The notes beneath the pieces were generated by a model, which was not told the DNA's origin, did no database searches, and worked only from the letters and a program-made list of their open reading frames with translations. The position numbers were made by a program, and so were the translations under genes. Positions 49,523-63,537 of a stretch of DNA of 64,000 nt are shown in pieces; the first letter of the stretch is position 1, and every line of letters begins with the position of its first letter. Source of the stretch: Pseudodesulfovibrio sp. (lineage in GTDB: Bacteria; Desulfobacterota; Desulfovibrionia; Desulfovibrionales; Desulfovibrionaceae); the NCBI RefSeq assembly GCF_028692895.1, contig NZ_JAQUWN010000007.1:20819-84818 (forward strand). The letters run 5' to 3'.

Positions 49523-50227
49523 ATGAAGCTGCCTGTCGCCGTTCTCGTTTCCGGGTCCGGGTCCAACCTGCAATCCATCATCGACCGCATCGAGCAGGGC
49601 GTACTGGACGCCGAGATCAAGCTGGTGGTTTCCAACCGGGCCGGAGTCTTCGGCATCGAGCGGGCCAAGCGGCACAACCTGCCCTACAAGGTTATGCTGC
49701 ATACCGACTACCGGTCCCGAGAGGCCTTCGATCAGGCCATGGTCGACGCCATCGTCGAGGCCGGAGTGGGCGACAACGGCCTGGTGGCCATGGCCGGTTT
49801 CATGCGCATCGTCACATCCGTGTTCTTGCGGGCCTTCGAGGGCCGGGTCATGAACATCCACCCCGCCCTGGTCCCGAGTTTTCCCGGCGTGAACGGCCAG
49901 GCGGACGCCGCCGACTACGGAGTCAAGATCGCCGGCTGCACCGTGCATTTCGTGGACGAGCAGATGGACCACGGCCCGGTCGTCATCCAGGCCGCCGTGC
50001 CCTGCCAGGCGGGCGAGGACGGCAACGTGCTCGCCCCGCGCATCCTCAAGCTGGAGCACCGCGTCTATCCCCAGGCTATCCAGTGGTACGCCGAGGACCG
50101 GCTGCGCATCGCGGGCCGCCACGTCGAGCTCAAGGTGGCGGGCCGTCCCTGCGCCCGCCAGCCCAAGGCCGACATCGAGCCCGAGACCTACGCCCTGGTC
50201 TGGCCCCCGCTGGAAGAAGGCTTCTAG
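49523..50227 (+). CDS. purN: Phosphoribosylglycinamide formyltransferase
   Basis: MKLPVAVLVSGSGSNLQSIIDRIEQGVLDAEIKLVVSN, MNIHPALVPSFPG, GCTVHFVDEQMDHGPVVIQAAVP; SD aaaggagt. Confidence 0.95.
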   Translation: MKLPVAVLVSGSGSNLQSIIDRIEQGVLDAEIKLVVSNRAGVFGIERAKRHNLPYKVMLHTDYRSREAFDQAMVDAIVEAGVGDNGLVAMAGFMRIVTSVFLRAFEGRVMNIHPALVPSFPGVNGQADAADYGVKIAGCTVHFVDEQMDHGPVVIQAAVPCQAGEDGNVLAPRILKLEHRVYPQAIQWYAEDRLRIAGRHVELKVAGRPCARQPKADIEPETYALVWPPLEEGF

Positions 50228-50265
50228 CATACTGCCCGAAAGCGGCGGCCTGCCGCTTGTTCGAA

Positions 50266-50314
50266 AAAGCCCAAGGCCGAAGCGCAAGTTGCCTGCGCTT
50301 CGGCCTTGGGCTTT
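50266..50314. terminator. 21-bp perfect inverted repeat between convergent genes; likely bidirectional terminator
   Basis: AAAGCCCAAGGCCGAAGCGCA-agttgcc-TGCGCTTCGGCCTTGGGCTTT. Confidence 0.9.
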
Positions 50315-50369
50315 CCGTGCGGTCGCCGCCGGGTTTGCCGGTGCGTTGCCGATAAGTTTCCGTGTCCGG

Positions 50370-51380
50370 CTATCCGGCCGAGAACCATTCGGGCGGGCCG
50401 TCCTCCGCGCCGTTCTCCTTGCCCTGCCAGACGTCGTGCGCGTCCAGGTGGTCGCGAATCCGGTTGTGGAGGCGGCGCATGTTGCCCGCCCAGTCGGGCG
50501 CGATCAGCTCGCCGGTGGCCGGGTTGGCGTTGAGCCGGTGGACCACCACGCGCGGGGACAGGCGCATGAGCGCGGCCGAGAGCTGGTCCAGGTATTCGTC
50601 CAGGGTCAGGGGGACGTAGCCGCCCCGCTCGAAGAGGCGGGCCAGCCCGGCGCCCCGGCAGACGTAGGTGTTGTGGAACTTGATGCCGCCAACGGGCAGC
50701 GCGTTGAGCAGGTCGACGGTGGTCAGGAGCTCGGCCCCGCCTTCGCGGCCGTACGGGGCGGGCAGCCCGGCCATGACGTGGGCGACCACGGTCAGGCCCC
50801 GGTCGGCCGCGGCCCGGGCCGCGGCCGCGAAGTCGGCGACGGTGTGGCCCCGGTTGATGCGGGCCAGGGTGGCGTCGCTCGCGGATTGCAGGCCGAGTTC
50901 GAGGAAGAGCTCGGGCAGCCCCAGGGCGTCGCGCCGGGCGGCCAGCAGGTCGAGCTTGGCCTCGTCCAGGCAGTCGGGCCGGGTGCCGATGGAGAGCGCG
51001 GCCAGGCCGGGCAGCCCGGCCAGTTGGTCCAGGGTGCCGGCCAGCTTTTCGATGGGCCCGTGGGTGTTGGAAAAGGACTGGAGGTAGGCGGTGAAGAGCC
51101 GGGCGCGGCGTTTCTTTTGGTGGATATCGCGCCAGAAGGCCCACTGCTCGGCCAGGGAGAGGCCCCGGCGCAGCAGGCCAGAGCCCGAGCCGTCCGGGTT
51201 GCAGAAGAGGCAGCCCGCGCGCGAGATGGTGCCGTCCCTGTTCGGGCAGGAGAAACCGGCGTCCAGGGGTATTTTCCTGACAGGCTCGCCGAAGCGGCGC
51301 AGGAGGTGGGCGGAGAGGGCGAAGGTGCGGTTCACAATTTTTTTAGAAAAACTTGAGAAAATATGCTCAAACCGGCTCAA
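50370..51380 (-). CDS. Radical SAM protein (TIGR01212/YhcC-type)
   Basis: FSCPNRDGTISRAGCLFCNPDGSG (CxxxxxxxxCxxC-type cluster), LSIGTRPDCLDE, ELGLQSASDATLARINRGHT, HVMAGLP, KFHNTYVCRGAGL. Start codon uncertain. Confidence 0.9.
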   Translation of the reverse strand: MSRFEHIFSSFSKKIVNRTFALSAHLLRRFGEPVRKIPLDAGFSCPNRDGTISRAGCLFCNPDGSGSGLLRRGLSLAEQWAFWRDIHQKKRRARLFTAYLQSFSNTHGPIEKLAGTLDQLAGLPGLAALSIGTRPDCLDEAKLDLLAARRDALGLPELFLELGLQSASDATLARINRGHTVADFAAAARAAADRGLTVVAHVMAGLPAPYGREGGAELLTTVDLLNALPVGGIKFHNTYVCRGAGLARLFERGGYVPLTLDEYLDQLSAALMRLSPRVVVHRLNANPATGELIAPDWAGNMRRLHNRIRDHLDAHDVWQGKENGAEDGPPEWFSAG

Positions 51381-51438
51381 GCGTATTGCCTGGGCGGGTG
51401 GGATTTGCTACCAATCATCCACAGAAAATGTACGCTAG

Positions 51439-52557
<1,119 letters not shown>

Positions 52558-52698
52558 CCGGTCCGCCCAAACAATCCGGACGTTGCCCATGGCCGAGCGC
52601 AAGGCGCACCTCACTTTCGGAACCGCGGCGGCCCGCCCGTGCGGAGGGCCGGGGCCTATGTCGTGGCCGCGCACACGGCGCGCGGCGGGCGGTCGGGC

Positions 52699-53586
52699 GT
52701 GAGAAGGCCGCAGAAGATCGCCATCGCGGTGGTGGCCGGCCTGTTCCTCTACCTGTCCATCTACACCTGGAACCTGCGCACCGGGCACCTGGACGCCCTG
52801 TCCAGCTATACCGGCCTGGACATCTCGGGCTTCATCCTCCGGCCGGGTCTGTGGGTCTCGGACCAGGTGGTCGGCTTCTGGGAGCGCTACATCTACCTTG
52901 TGGCGCTCAAGCAGCGGAACGACGACCTGCACGAGGAGGCGGACCGGCTCCGGCGCGAGAACATGCTCATGAGCGCACGGGCCCGATCGGCCGGGCGGCT
53001 GGAGAGCCTGCTCGGGTTCAGGGCCCCGGAACAGTGGAATTTCAGCGGCGCGCGGGTCATCGCCCAGCGCATGGGCCCGGCCGGAGTCCTGGCCACCCTC
53101 ACGGTGGACCGGGGCAGCGCGTCCGGGGTCCGGCCCGATATGCCCGTGGTCATGCCGGAAGGCGTGGTCGGCCGCGTGCTCGAGACCGGGGCCACCACCG
53201 CGTCGGTCCTGCTGCTCACCGACGCAAACAGCCGCATCGCGGTCATCGGCGACGAGAACCGCTCGCCCGGAATGCTCTCCGGGCAGGGCTACGGCCAGCC
53301 GCTGATCCTGCGCTTCGTCAACCTGAACGCGCTCATCGACTCGGGCGAGCTGCTGCTCTCCTCGGGCCTCTCCGGCCTCTATCCCAAGGGGCTGCCCGTG
53401 GCCCGCGTGACCAAGGTCCAGCGCTCGGACATCTCGCTCTTCCTCACCGTGGAGGCCGAGCCCCTGGTGGACGTGGCCGGGGTGGAGGAGGTCCTCCTGC
53501 TCGACCGCGCGGTCGGCGCGGGCCCGGAGGAGGGCAGGGACGCGCCCGTCGACGGGGAGGCCAAGGACCGTGTATCCGGGGAGTAA
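52699..53586 (+). CDS. mreC: Rod shape-determining protein MreC
   Basis: N-terminal TM, coiled coil, RVIAQRMGPAGVLATLTVDRGSASGVRPDMPVVMPEGVVGRVLETG; position after mreB. Start GTG 52699 likely. Confidence 0.92.
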   Translation: MRRPQKIAIAVVAGLFLYLSIYTWNLRTGHLDALSSYTGLDISGFILRPGLWVSDQVVGFWERYIYLVALKQRNDDLHEEADRLRRENMLMSARARSAGRLESLLGFRAPEQWNFSGARVIAQRMGPAGVLATLTVDRGSASGVRPDMPVVMPEGVVGRVLETGATTASVLLLTDANSRIAVIGDENRSPGMLSGQGYGQPLILRFVNLNALIDSGELLLSSGLSGLYPKGLPVARVTKVQRSDISLFLTVEAEPLVDVAGVEEVLLLDRAVGAGPEEGRDAPVDGEAKDRVSGE

Positions 53587-54055
53587 CGTCACCGCGATCC
53601 TCTGGTGGGGCGCGTATACCCTGATCGGCGTATGGGCCCAGCGGTTCGTGCCCGGCGTGGATTTCCTGGCGCCGGGCATCGTCCTGTCCATGCAGGAGCA
53701 GGGCGGGGCGCGCACGGTCTGGCTGGCCGTGATCTGGGTCCTGCTGCTGGAGGGCATGGGCAACCTGCCGTTCGGCTACGGCGTGGCCTGGTACGGGCTC
53801 CTGGCCGTGTTCTACATCATGGGGCGGTGGCTGTTCGAGGCCCGGTCGCTGCTCTTCGTGTGCCTGCTCGGCATCGGGCTCGGCGTGCTCCACCCGTTGC
53901 TCATCTATTTCCTGGCCTCCCTGGGCAACCTGGCCGTGCCCATGGAGACCTCCCTGGTGGAGGGCGCGCTCCAGGCCGCGACCTTCCCGGTGATCTGGCT
54001 GGCGGCGGACAAACTCTTCCCCAAGGGGCTCAGGCAGGATGCCAAACCTTTATGA
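53570..54055 (+). CDS. mreD: MreD-like membrane protein
   Basis: Small multi-TM protein between mreC and mrdA; GTG start overlapping mreC end. Confidence 0.8.
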   Translation: MYPGSNVTAILWWGAYTLIGVWAQRFVPGVDFLAPGIVLSMQEQGGARTVWLAVIWVLLLEGMGNLPFGYGVAWYGLLAVFYIMGRWLFEARSLLFVCLLGIGLGVLHPLLIYFLASLGNLAVPMETSLVEGALQAATFPVIWLAADKLFPKGLRQDAKPL

Positions 54056-55916
54056 CAACGGCGACCAGCAGCCCCCCAGAAGCGGGCTGATCCTCCTTCA
54101 GGCGCTCATCCTGGGGCTGTTCTGCCTGTTCGCCATCCGTCTCTGGTACCTGCAGATCCACCGGGGCGAGGAATACGCCCTCAAGGCCAAGGAGAACCAG
54201 CTTCGACAGGAGCCCGTCTTCTCGCCGCGCGGCCTGATTCGCGACCGCAACGGCGACCTCCTGGCCGTGAACGAGCCCGCCTACGCCCTGGGCCTGGTGC
54301 GCGAGGACTGCCCGGACGTGGACGCCACCCTGCGCCAGGTCTCCCTGTGGACCGGCCGCAACTTCGACGACCTCAAGCGCCTCTACGGCAAGACCCGCAA
54401 GCGGGTGAAGCCCTTCGAGCCGCTCATCCTGGTCCCGGACCTGACCTTCGGCCAGGTGGCCATCATCGACGCCAACCGCTTCCGCTGGCCCGGCCTGGAA
54501 ATCCAGGTCCGGCCGCGCCGCAAGTACCGCTACGGCAAGCTCCTGGCCCACGTCCTGGGCTACGTGGCCGAGGCGGACGAGTCGGACCTGGAGCAGCGCA
54601 AGGAACTGGACCTGGGCGACTATGTGGGCAAGCAGGGCCTTGAACTGGTCCTGGAGGACCGAATGCGCGGGGTCAAGGGGCTGACCCAGTTCGAGGTGGA
54701 CGTCAACGGCCGGCGCCTCAAGGAGCGGGTGCTCAAGCACCCACGGGCCGGGCACGAAATCTCTCTCTCCATCGACCTGGAGCTCCAGCAACTGGCCATG
54801 GACTGGCTGGACGAGGAGGCGGGCGCGGCCGTGGTCATGGACGCCGAAACCGGCCAGATATGGGCCCTGGCCACCGCGCCGTCCTACGACTCCAACGACT
54901 TTTCCTCGGGCCTGACGCCGGACCAATGGGCCCTGCTGCGCGACGACCCGCTCCACCCCATGCAGAACCGGGTCATCCAGTCCGTGTACCCGCCGGGCTC
55001 GGTCTTCAAGCACGTGGTGGCCGGGGCCGGGCTGCACTACGGCGCCATCGACCCGCGCGAGACGGTCAACTGCCTCGGGCAGATCAAGCTCGGGCGGCAC
55101 GTCTTCCGCTGCTGGCGCAAGGGCGGCCACGGCAAGGTGGACCTGGAGCGCGCCCTGGTGGAGTCCTGCGACGTCTATTTCTACAAGGCGGGCAAGAAGC
55201 TGACCGTGGACCGCATGAGCGAGTTCGCCAAGGCCTGCGGCTTCGGCGAACCCACCGGGATCATCCTGCCTCATGAAAAGGCCGGGAACATCCCCACCAG
55301 GGAATGGAAGCGCAAGCGGTTCGGCGAGCCCTGGCAGGGCGGCGACAACCTGAACATGGCCATCGGCCAGGGCTACACCCTGGTCACCCCGCTCCAGGTG
55401 GCCCGCTTCTTCGGGGCCATCCTCAACGGTGGCAAGCTGCTCAAGCCCTTGCTGCTCAAGGACGAGAAGACCGTGGTCCAGGGCGACATCCCCCTCACGC
55501 CCGAGCAGATCGCCCGGCTGCACGAGGCCCTGGTCCAGACCGTCGAGGGCGACCACGGCACCTGCCGGCGCATCCGCACCAAGGGGGTGACCGTGGGCGG
55601 CAAGACCGGCACGGCCCAGGTGGTCCGCCTTTCCGACGAACTCAAGGGGCTCAAGGACGACGAGATTCCCTACCGCTTCCGCGACCACGCCTGGATGGCC
55701 GCCACCGCCGAGAAGGACGGCCGCAAGTTCGCCATCGCCGTGCTGGTGGAGCACGGCCTGCACGGCGGCAGCGGCGCGGGCCCGGTGGTCAAGGCGATCA
55801 TCGACTACCTCTTCACGGGCAAGATCCGCCAGAAGCCAGAGGCCCAGAAGGCCAAGGCCAGGGCCGTGCGCCAGCTTTCCCTGAAACATGCGAGGACCAA
55901 CGCCGATGCCCATTGA
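54039..55916 (+). CDS. mrdA: Penicillin-binding protein 2
   Basis: RSGLILLQALILGLFCLFAIRLWYLQIHRGEEY; AVVMDAETGQIWALATAPSYDSNDF; YPPGSVFKHVVAGAGL; VGGKTGTAQVV. Confidence 0.96.
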   Translation: MPNLYDNGDQQPPRSGLILLQALILGLFCLFAIRLWYLQIHRGEEYALKAKENQLRQEPVFSPRGLIRDRNGDLLAVNEPAYALGLVREDCPDVDATLRQVSLWTGRNFDDLKRLYGKTRKRVKPFEPLILVPDLTFGQVAIIDANRFRWPGLEIQVRPRRKYRYGKLLAHVLGYVAEADESDLEQRKELDLGDYVGKQGLELVLEDRMRGVKGLTQFEVDVNGRRLKERVLKHPRAGHEISLSIDLELQQLAMDWLDEEAGAAVVMDAETGQIWALATAPSYDSNDFSSGLTPDQWALLRDDPLHPMQNRVIQSVYPPGSVFKHVVAGAGLHYGAIDPRETVNCLGQIKLGRHVFRCWRKGGHGKVDLERALVESCDVYFYKAGKKLTVDRMSEFAKACGFGEPTGIILPHEKAGNIPTREWKRKRFGEPWQGGDNLNMAIGQGYTLVTPLQVARFFGAILNGGKLLKPLLLKDEKTVVQGDIPLTPEQIARLHEALVQTVEGDHGTCRRIRTKGVTVGGKTGTAQVVRLSDELKGLKDDEIPYRFRDHAWMAATAEKDGRKFAIAVLVEHGLHGGSGAGPVVKAIIDYLFTGKIRQKPEAQKAKARAVRQLSLKHARTNADAH

Positions 55917-57015
55917 TCGCCGACTGCTCTTCTACATCAACTGGCCGCTCCTGGCCGTGGCCGTGATCCTCTTCCTGCTCGGGGTGCTCAATCTCTACTC
56001 CGCCAGCGGCTCCCGCCTGGAGGAGGGGATGAGCATTGCGCCGTTTTTTCACAAGCAGTTGCTGTGGGGCCTGATGGGCATGTTCGGCATGCTGGTCTTC
56101 ATGTTCTTCGACTACCGCCACCTCAAGACCCTGGCCTGGCCGCTTTTCTGGGTCACCGTGGCCCTGCTGCTCGGCGTCTTCGTAATGGGCAAGACCATCT
56201 ACGGCGCGCGGCGCTGGCTGGACCTCGGGTTCATGAACTTCCAGCCCTCGGAGCTGGCCAAGATCGCCGTGCTCATCGTGGGGGCGCGCATCCTCTCCCG
56301 CGAGCGGGAACCGCTTGATTTCCTGCGGCTCGGCTATACGCTCGGCGTGGGGCTGATCCTGGCCGCGCCCATCATCAGGCAGCCCGACCTGGGCTCGGGC
56401 CTTTCGGTCATCATGATCCTGGGCGGAATGATCCTCTACCGGGGCGTGACCCCGCGCGTGTTCAAGACCGCGCTCTTCGCCATCCCCTGCCTGCTGCCGC
56501 TCTCCTGGTTCTTCCTGCACGACTACCAGAAGAAACGGATCATGACCTTCCTGGACCCCACCACCGACCCGCTGGGCGCGGGCTACCACATCATCCAGTC
56601 CGAGATAGCCATCGGCTCGGGCGGGTTCTGGGGCAAGGGCTTCCTGGAGGGCACCCAGTCCCAGCTCCGGTTCCTGCCGGAGCGGCACACGGACTTCGCC
56701 GTGGCCGTGTTCGGGGAGGAATGGGGGTTTGTGGGGACCATGGTCCTGCTCAGCCTGTTCTGCCTGTTCCTTTACCAGATGGTGGTCATCGCGCGTGACG
56801 CGCGCGGCCTGTTCGGCAGCTACCTCGCCGCTGGCGTGTTCTTCTATTTCTTCTGGCAAATCCTCATAAATACAGGTATGGTCCTCGGGCTGATGCCGGT
56901 GGTGGGCATCCCGCTCCCGTTCATCAGCTACGGGGGCAGCGCCACCCTGGTCAATTTCTGCCTCGTCGGCCTGGTGCTCAACGTCTCCATGCGCAGGTTC
57001 TTGTTCAAACAGTAA
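55906..57015 (+). CDS. rodA: Rod shape-determining protein RodA (SEDS)
   Basis: INWPLLAVAVILFLLGVLNLYSASG; GARRWLDLGFMNFQPSELAKIAVL; MPVVGIPLPFISYGGSATLVN. ATG 55906 overlaps mrdA. Confidence 0.96.
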   Translation: MPIDRRLLFYINWPLLAVAVILFLLGVLNLYSASGSRLEEGMSIAPFFHKQLLWGLMGMFGMLVFMFFDYRHLKTLAWPLFWVTVALLLGVFVMGKTIYGARRWLDLGFMNFQPSELAKIAVLIVGARILSREREPLDFLRLGYTLGVGLILAAPIIRQPDLGSGLSVIMILGGMILYRGVTPRVFKTALFAIPCLLPLSWFFLHDYQKKRIMTFLDPTTDPLGAGYHIIQSEIAIGSGGFWGKGFLEGTQSQLRFLPERHTDFAVAVFGEEWGFVGTMVLLSLFCLFLYQMVVIARDARGLFGSYLAAGVFFYFFWQILINTGMVLGLMPVVGIPLPFISYGGSATLVNFCLVGLVLNVSMRRFLFKQ

Positions 57016-57077
57016 CAAGCGCTGTCGGAAAGGGTTCCTGGCCTGGGTCGTAAACCGGAGTCTTGAGGAGCGCTTTC

Positions 57078-57446
57078 ATGGCTAGAGACGAGATCAACGC
57101 GTTTTTGGGCGCTGGGACCAACTACCAGGGAAAATTGCATTTCCAGGGCGCGGTGCGCATCGACGGCAATTTCCAGGGCGAGGTCGTCTCGGATGGGACG
57201 CTGGTGGTCGGCCAGGAGGCCGTGGTGGAGGGCCAGATCAAGGTCGGCCAGCTCGTGCTTTCCGGCAACATCCAGGGCGAGGTGGAGGCAAAGAGCAAGG
57301 TCGTGCTGCACAAGACGGCCAATCTACAGGGAAACATCAGGACTCCGGTCCTGGTTGTCGAAGAGGGCGCGGTGCTTGAGGGGCAACTGCTGATGGGCAG
57401 TCTGGAGACCGCGTCCAAAGAGTCGTCCAAGACGGACTCCGACTAG
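57078..57446 (+). CDS. Bactofilin family polymer-forming cytoskeletal protein
   Basis: INAFLGAGTNYQGKLHFQGAVRIDGNFQGEVVSDGTLVVGQEAVVEGQIKVGQLVLSGNIQGEVEAKSKVVL. Confidence 0.92.
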   Translation: MARDEINAFLGAGTNYQGKLHFQGAVRIDGNFQGEVVSDGTLVVGQEAVVEGQIKVGQLVLSGNIQGEVEAKSKVVLHKTANLQGNIRTPVLVVEEGAVLEGQLLMGSLETASKESSKTDSD

Positions 57447-57473
57447 TGGCGCGCAGGGTCGCCGAATAACGTT

Positions 57474-57531
57474 CCGAGAGCCTGGCCGAAGGCAAAAAGC
57501 CTTTGACACAGGCTCGGAAATTGCGTAATTG
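57474..57531 (+). promoter_or_regulatory. Structured leader/possible promoter for atp operon (nested inverted repeat; TTGACA at 57503)
   Basis: CCGAGAGCCTG...CAGGCTCGG enclosing AAGGC-aaaaa-GCCTT; consensus -35 TTGACA, 17-nt spacer, weak -10 taattg. Confidence 0.35.
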
Positions 57532-57577
57532 GCAGTGACTTTGCGCATAAATTCACAACCTCTTGGGGGCATTTGGT

Positions 57578-58000
57578 ATGGTTATACCTGACGGAACACT
57601 TTTTATCCAAGCGGCGAATTTCATCGTCACGGTCTTCGTGCTGAATGTGCTGCTGATCAAGCCGATCCGGGAGATCATCAAGAAACGCAAGGACTTGATG
57701 GCCGACCAGATGGGCAAGATCGAGGGCTTCAACAGCACGGCCGAGAAGAAGGTCGCCGACTATGAGGCACAGCTCGCCGAAGCGCGCAAGGAAGCCAATG
57801 GGATCCGTTCTTCCATGAAGGACGAGGGCACCGCCGAGGAGCACAAGATTCTCGCAGTTGCGGGCGAGGCCGCTTCCGGCACCATCCAGTCCGCCCGGGC
57901 CGAGATCGAGGCCGAGGTCGAGACCGCCATGGCGCAACTGGCCAAGGACGTCGACAAGTACGCCGCGGCCGCCACGGCCAAGATCCTGGGCCAGGCCTAG
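57578..58000 (+). CDS. F0F1 ATP synthase subunit b'
   Basis: MVIPDGTLFIQAANFIVTVFVLNVLLIKPIREIIKKRKDLMADQMGKIEGFN; directly upstream of the second b subunit. Confidence 0.9.
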   Translation: MVIPDGTLFIQAANFIVTVFVLNVLLIKPIREIIKKRKDLMADQMGKIEGFNSTAEKKVADYEAQLAEARKEANGIRSSMKDEGTAEEHKILAVAGEAASGTIQSARAEIEAEVETAMAQLAKDVDKYAAAATAKILGQA

Positions 58001-58021
58001 GCAAGGGAAGGAGGGTTCATT

Positions 58022-58599
58022 TTGAAAAAAACTCTGTTTTTTACGACGCTTCTGGCCTGCCTGGTGATCGCGACCGTCGCTTTCGCCAACGAGCCCGAGG
58101 GCGCGCATCACGCCGTCTTCACGGCCGAGAACGTGAAGAACTACGGCCTGCGCATGGTCAACTTCGTGATCTTCGCCTTCCTGCTGTACAAGTTCGGCGG
58201 CGCCAAGATCAAAGACTTCTTCGTGGGACGCCGTGACGGCATCAAGAAGGACCTGGACGACCTGCAGTCCCGCCAGGCCGCGGCCGAGAAGAAGCTGAAG
58301 GAAGTCGAGTCCGGCATCGCCAACATGGCCAAGGAGAAGGAAGCCATCCTTGCCCAGGCCAGGGAACAGGGCGAGGCCATCAAGACCGCCATCATCGAGA
58401 AGGCCAGGAAGGATGCCGACGCGCTGACCGAGCAGGCCAAGCGCACCGCTTCCAACGAGGCCCAGGCCGCCATCGACCGCATCCGCGGCGAGATGGCCGA
58501 CCTGGTCGTGGCCGCCGCCGAGAAAGTGGTCGCCGAGAAGCTCAGTGCTGCGGACCACGACAAGCTCGTGGATGAATACTTAACAAAGGTGGTGCTCAA

Positions 58600-58603
<4 letters not shown>
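58022..58603 (+). CDS. atpF: F0F1 ATP synthase subunit b
   Basis: NYGLRMVNFVIFAFLLYKFGGAKIKDFFVGRRDGIKKDLDDLQ; TTG start with aaggaggg SD. Confidence 0.93.
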
Positions 58604-60664
<2,061 letters not shown>

Positions 60665-60680
60665 CCCAAGGGGAAGTTGA

Positions 60681-61568
60681 ATGGCTTCGTTAAAAGACGT
60701 CCAGAATCAGATCACTGGCGTCAAGAAAACCAAGCAGATCACCAAGGCCATGAACATGGTGGCCTCGGCAAAACTGCGCAACGCGCAGGAGCGCATTGAG
60801 CGCTTCCGCCCGTATGCGGACAAGTTTTACGAGATGCTGGGCGACTTGGCGGCCGGTGCTGACGAATCGGTACATCCGCTGCTGGAGGTTCGTGACGAAG
60901 TGAAGACCGTGGGTATCATGGTTTGTACTTCGGATCGCGGCCTGTGCGGCGCGTTCAATGTGAACATCATCAACACGGCCCGTAAGCTTGCGAAGCAAAA
61001 GGCCGACGAGGGCAAGACGGTCAAGTTCTGGTGCATCGGCAAGAAGGCGCGCGACGCCTTCCGCAAGATGGACTATGAAATCGTGCGCGCCGAGCCCGAC
61101 GCCATGAGCAAGTTCGACTTCACCCTGGCCGCCAGCGTGGGCAACGAGCTCATCGCCGGTTACGTGGCGGGTGACCTCGACGAGGTTCACGTCGTCTACG
61201 GCGAGTTCCAGAGCATGGCCAAGCAGCCTCCCGTCTCCCTGTCCGTGCTGCCCATGGCTGCTCAGGGCGAGGAAGGCGAGAAGGCCGAAAAGGCGACCGG
61301 CGGCAGCGGCGACTACGTCTACGAGCCGTCCGTCGAAGGCCTGCTCGCGGAACTGCTGCCTCGTTTCGTCAAGGTCCAGGTTTATCGCGGGCTGCTCGAC
61401 ACGGCTTGTTCCGAGCATGCCGCCCGCATGGCCGCCATGGACAACGCGACCAAGGCGTGCGACGAGCTCACGAACACTCTGACCTTGCTCTACAACAAGA
61501 CAAGGCAGGCCGCGATCACCGGCGATCTCATGGACATCGTCGGCGGCGTGGAAGCGCTGAAAGGATAA
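60681..61568 (+). CDS. atpG: F0F1 ATP synthase subunit gamma
   Basis: MASLKDVQNQITGVKKTKQITKAMNMVASAKLRNAQ; SDRGLCGAFNVNII. Confidence 0.98.
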   Translation: MASLKDVQNQITGVKKTKQITKAMNMVASAKLRNAQERIERFRPYADKFYEMLGDLAAGADESVHPLLEVRDEVKTVGIMVCTSDRGLCGAFNVNIINTARKLAKQKADEGKTVKFWCIGKKARDAFRKMDYEIVRAEPDAMSKFDFTLAASVGNELIAGYVAGDLDEVHVVYGEFQSMAKQPPVSLSVLPMAAQGEEGEKAEKATGGSGDYVYEPSVEGLLAELLPRFVKVQVYRGLLDTACSEHAARMAAMDNATKACDELTNTLTLLYNKTRQAAITGDLMDIVGGVEALKG

Positions 61569-61581
61569 AAGGGGGCTATGA

Positions 61582-62982
<1,401 letters not shown>

Positions 62983-62994
62983 GCGAGGTACCCC

Positions 62995-63417
62995 ATGGCC
63001 AATACTCTGAAGCTTGAGATTGTCACCCCTGATCGGAAAGTGCTTTCCGAGGAAGTGGAATACGTGGGTGCCCCCGGCATCCTCGGCGAATTCGGCGTGC
63101 TGCCGAAACACGTCCCGTTCCTTTCCGCTCTGGGTGTGGGCAACCTCCACTACAAGCAAAACGGCAAGGCGTACTATGTGTTCGTCGCCGGTGGCTTCGC
63201 CGAAGTCAGCAACGACCAGGTGACCATCCTGGCCGAGGTTGCCGAGAAGGCCACGGAGATCGACACCGACCGCGCCTCGAAAGCCAAGGCCCGCGCCGAA
63301 GAGCGTGCGACCAAGGCCAAGGAGAGGATCGACGGAGCCCGCAACCAGGCTGCCTTGCGCCGGGCCATCTCCCGGATCAACTGCAAGACCAGCGGCAAGA
63401 ACGCCGGCACCTGCTAG
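62995..63417 (+). CDS. atpC: F0F1 ATP synthase subunit epsilon
   Basis: [49 protein letters not shown]. Confidence 0.97.
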   Translation: MANTLKLEIVTPDRKVLSEEVEYVGAPGILGEFGVLPKHVPFLSALGVGNLHYKQNGKAYYVFVAGGFAEVSNDQVTILAEVAEKATEIDTDRASKAKARAEERATKAKERIDGARNQAALRRAISRINCKTSGKNAGTC

Positions 63418-63440
63418 ATCACATCCGCATCCTGATACCA

Positions 63441-63471
63441 AAGGGCGAACCCGCAAGGGTTCGCCCTTTTT
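63441..63471 (+). terminator. Rho-independent terminator of atp operon
   Basis: AAGGGCGAACCC-GCAA-GGGTTCGCCCTTTTT. Confidence 0.95.
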
Positions 63472-63537
63472 CTATGAAATTTGCCGTGATTTCAGGACAA
63501 GGCGGATGACAAGGCCAAGTTAAGGCGGAGGATAAAA

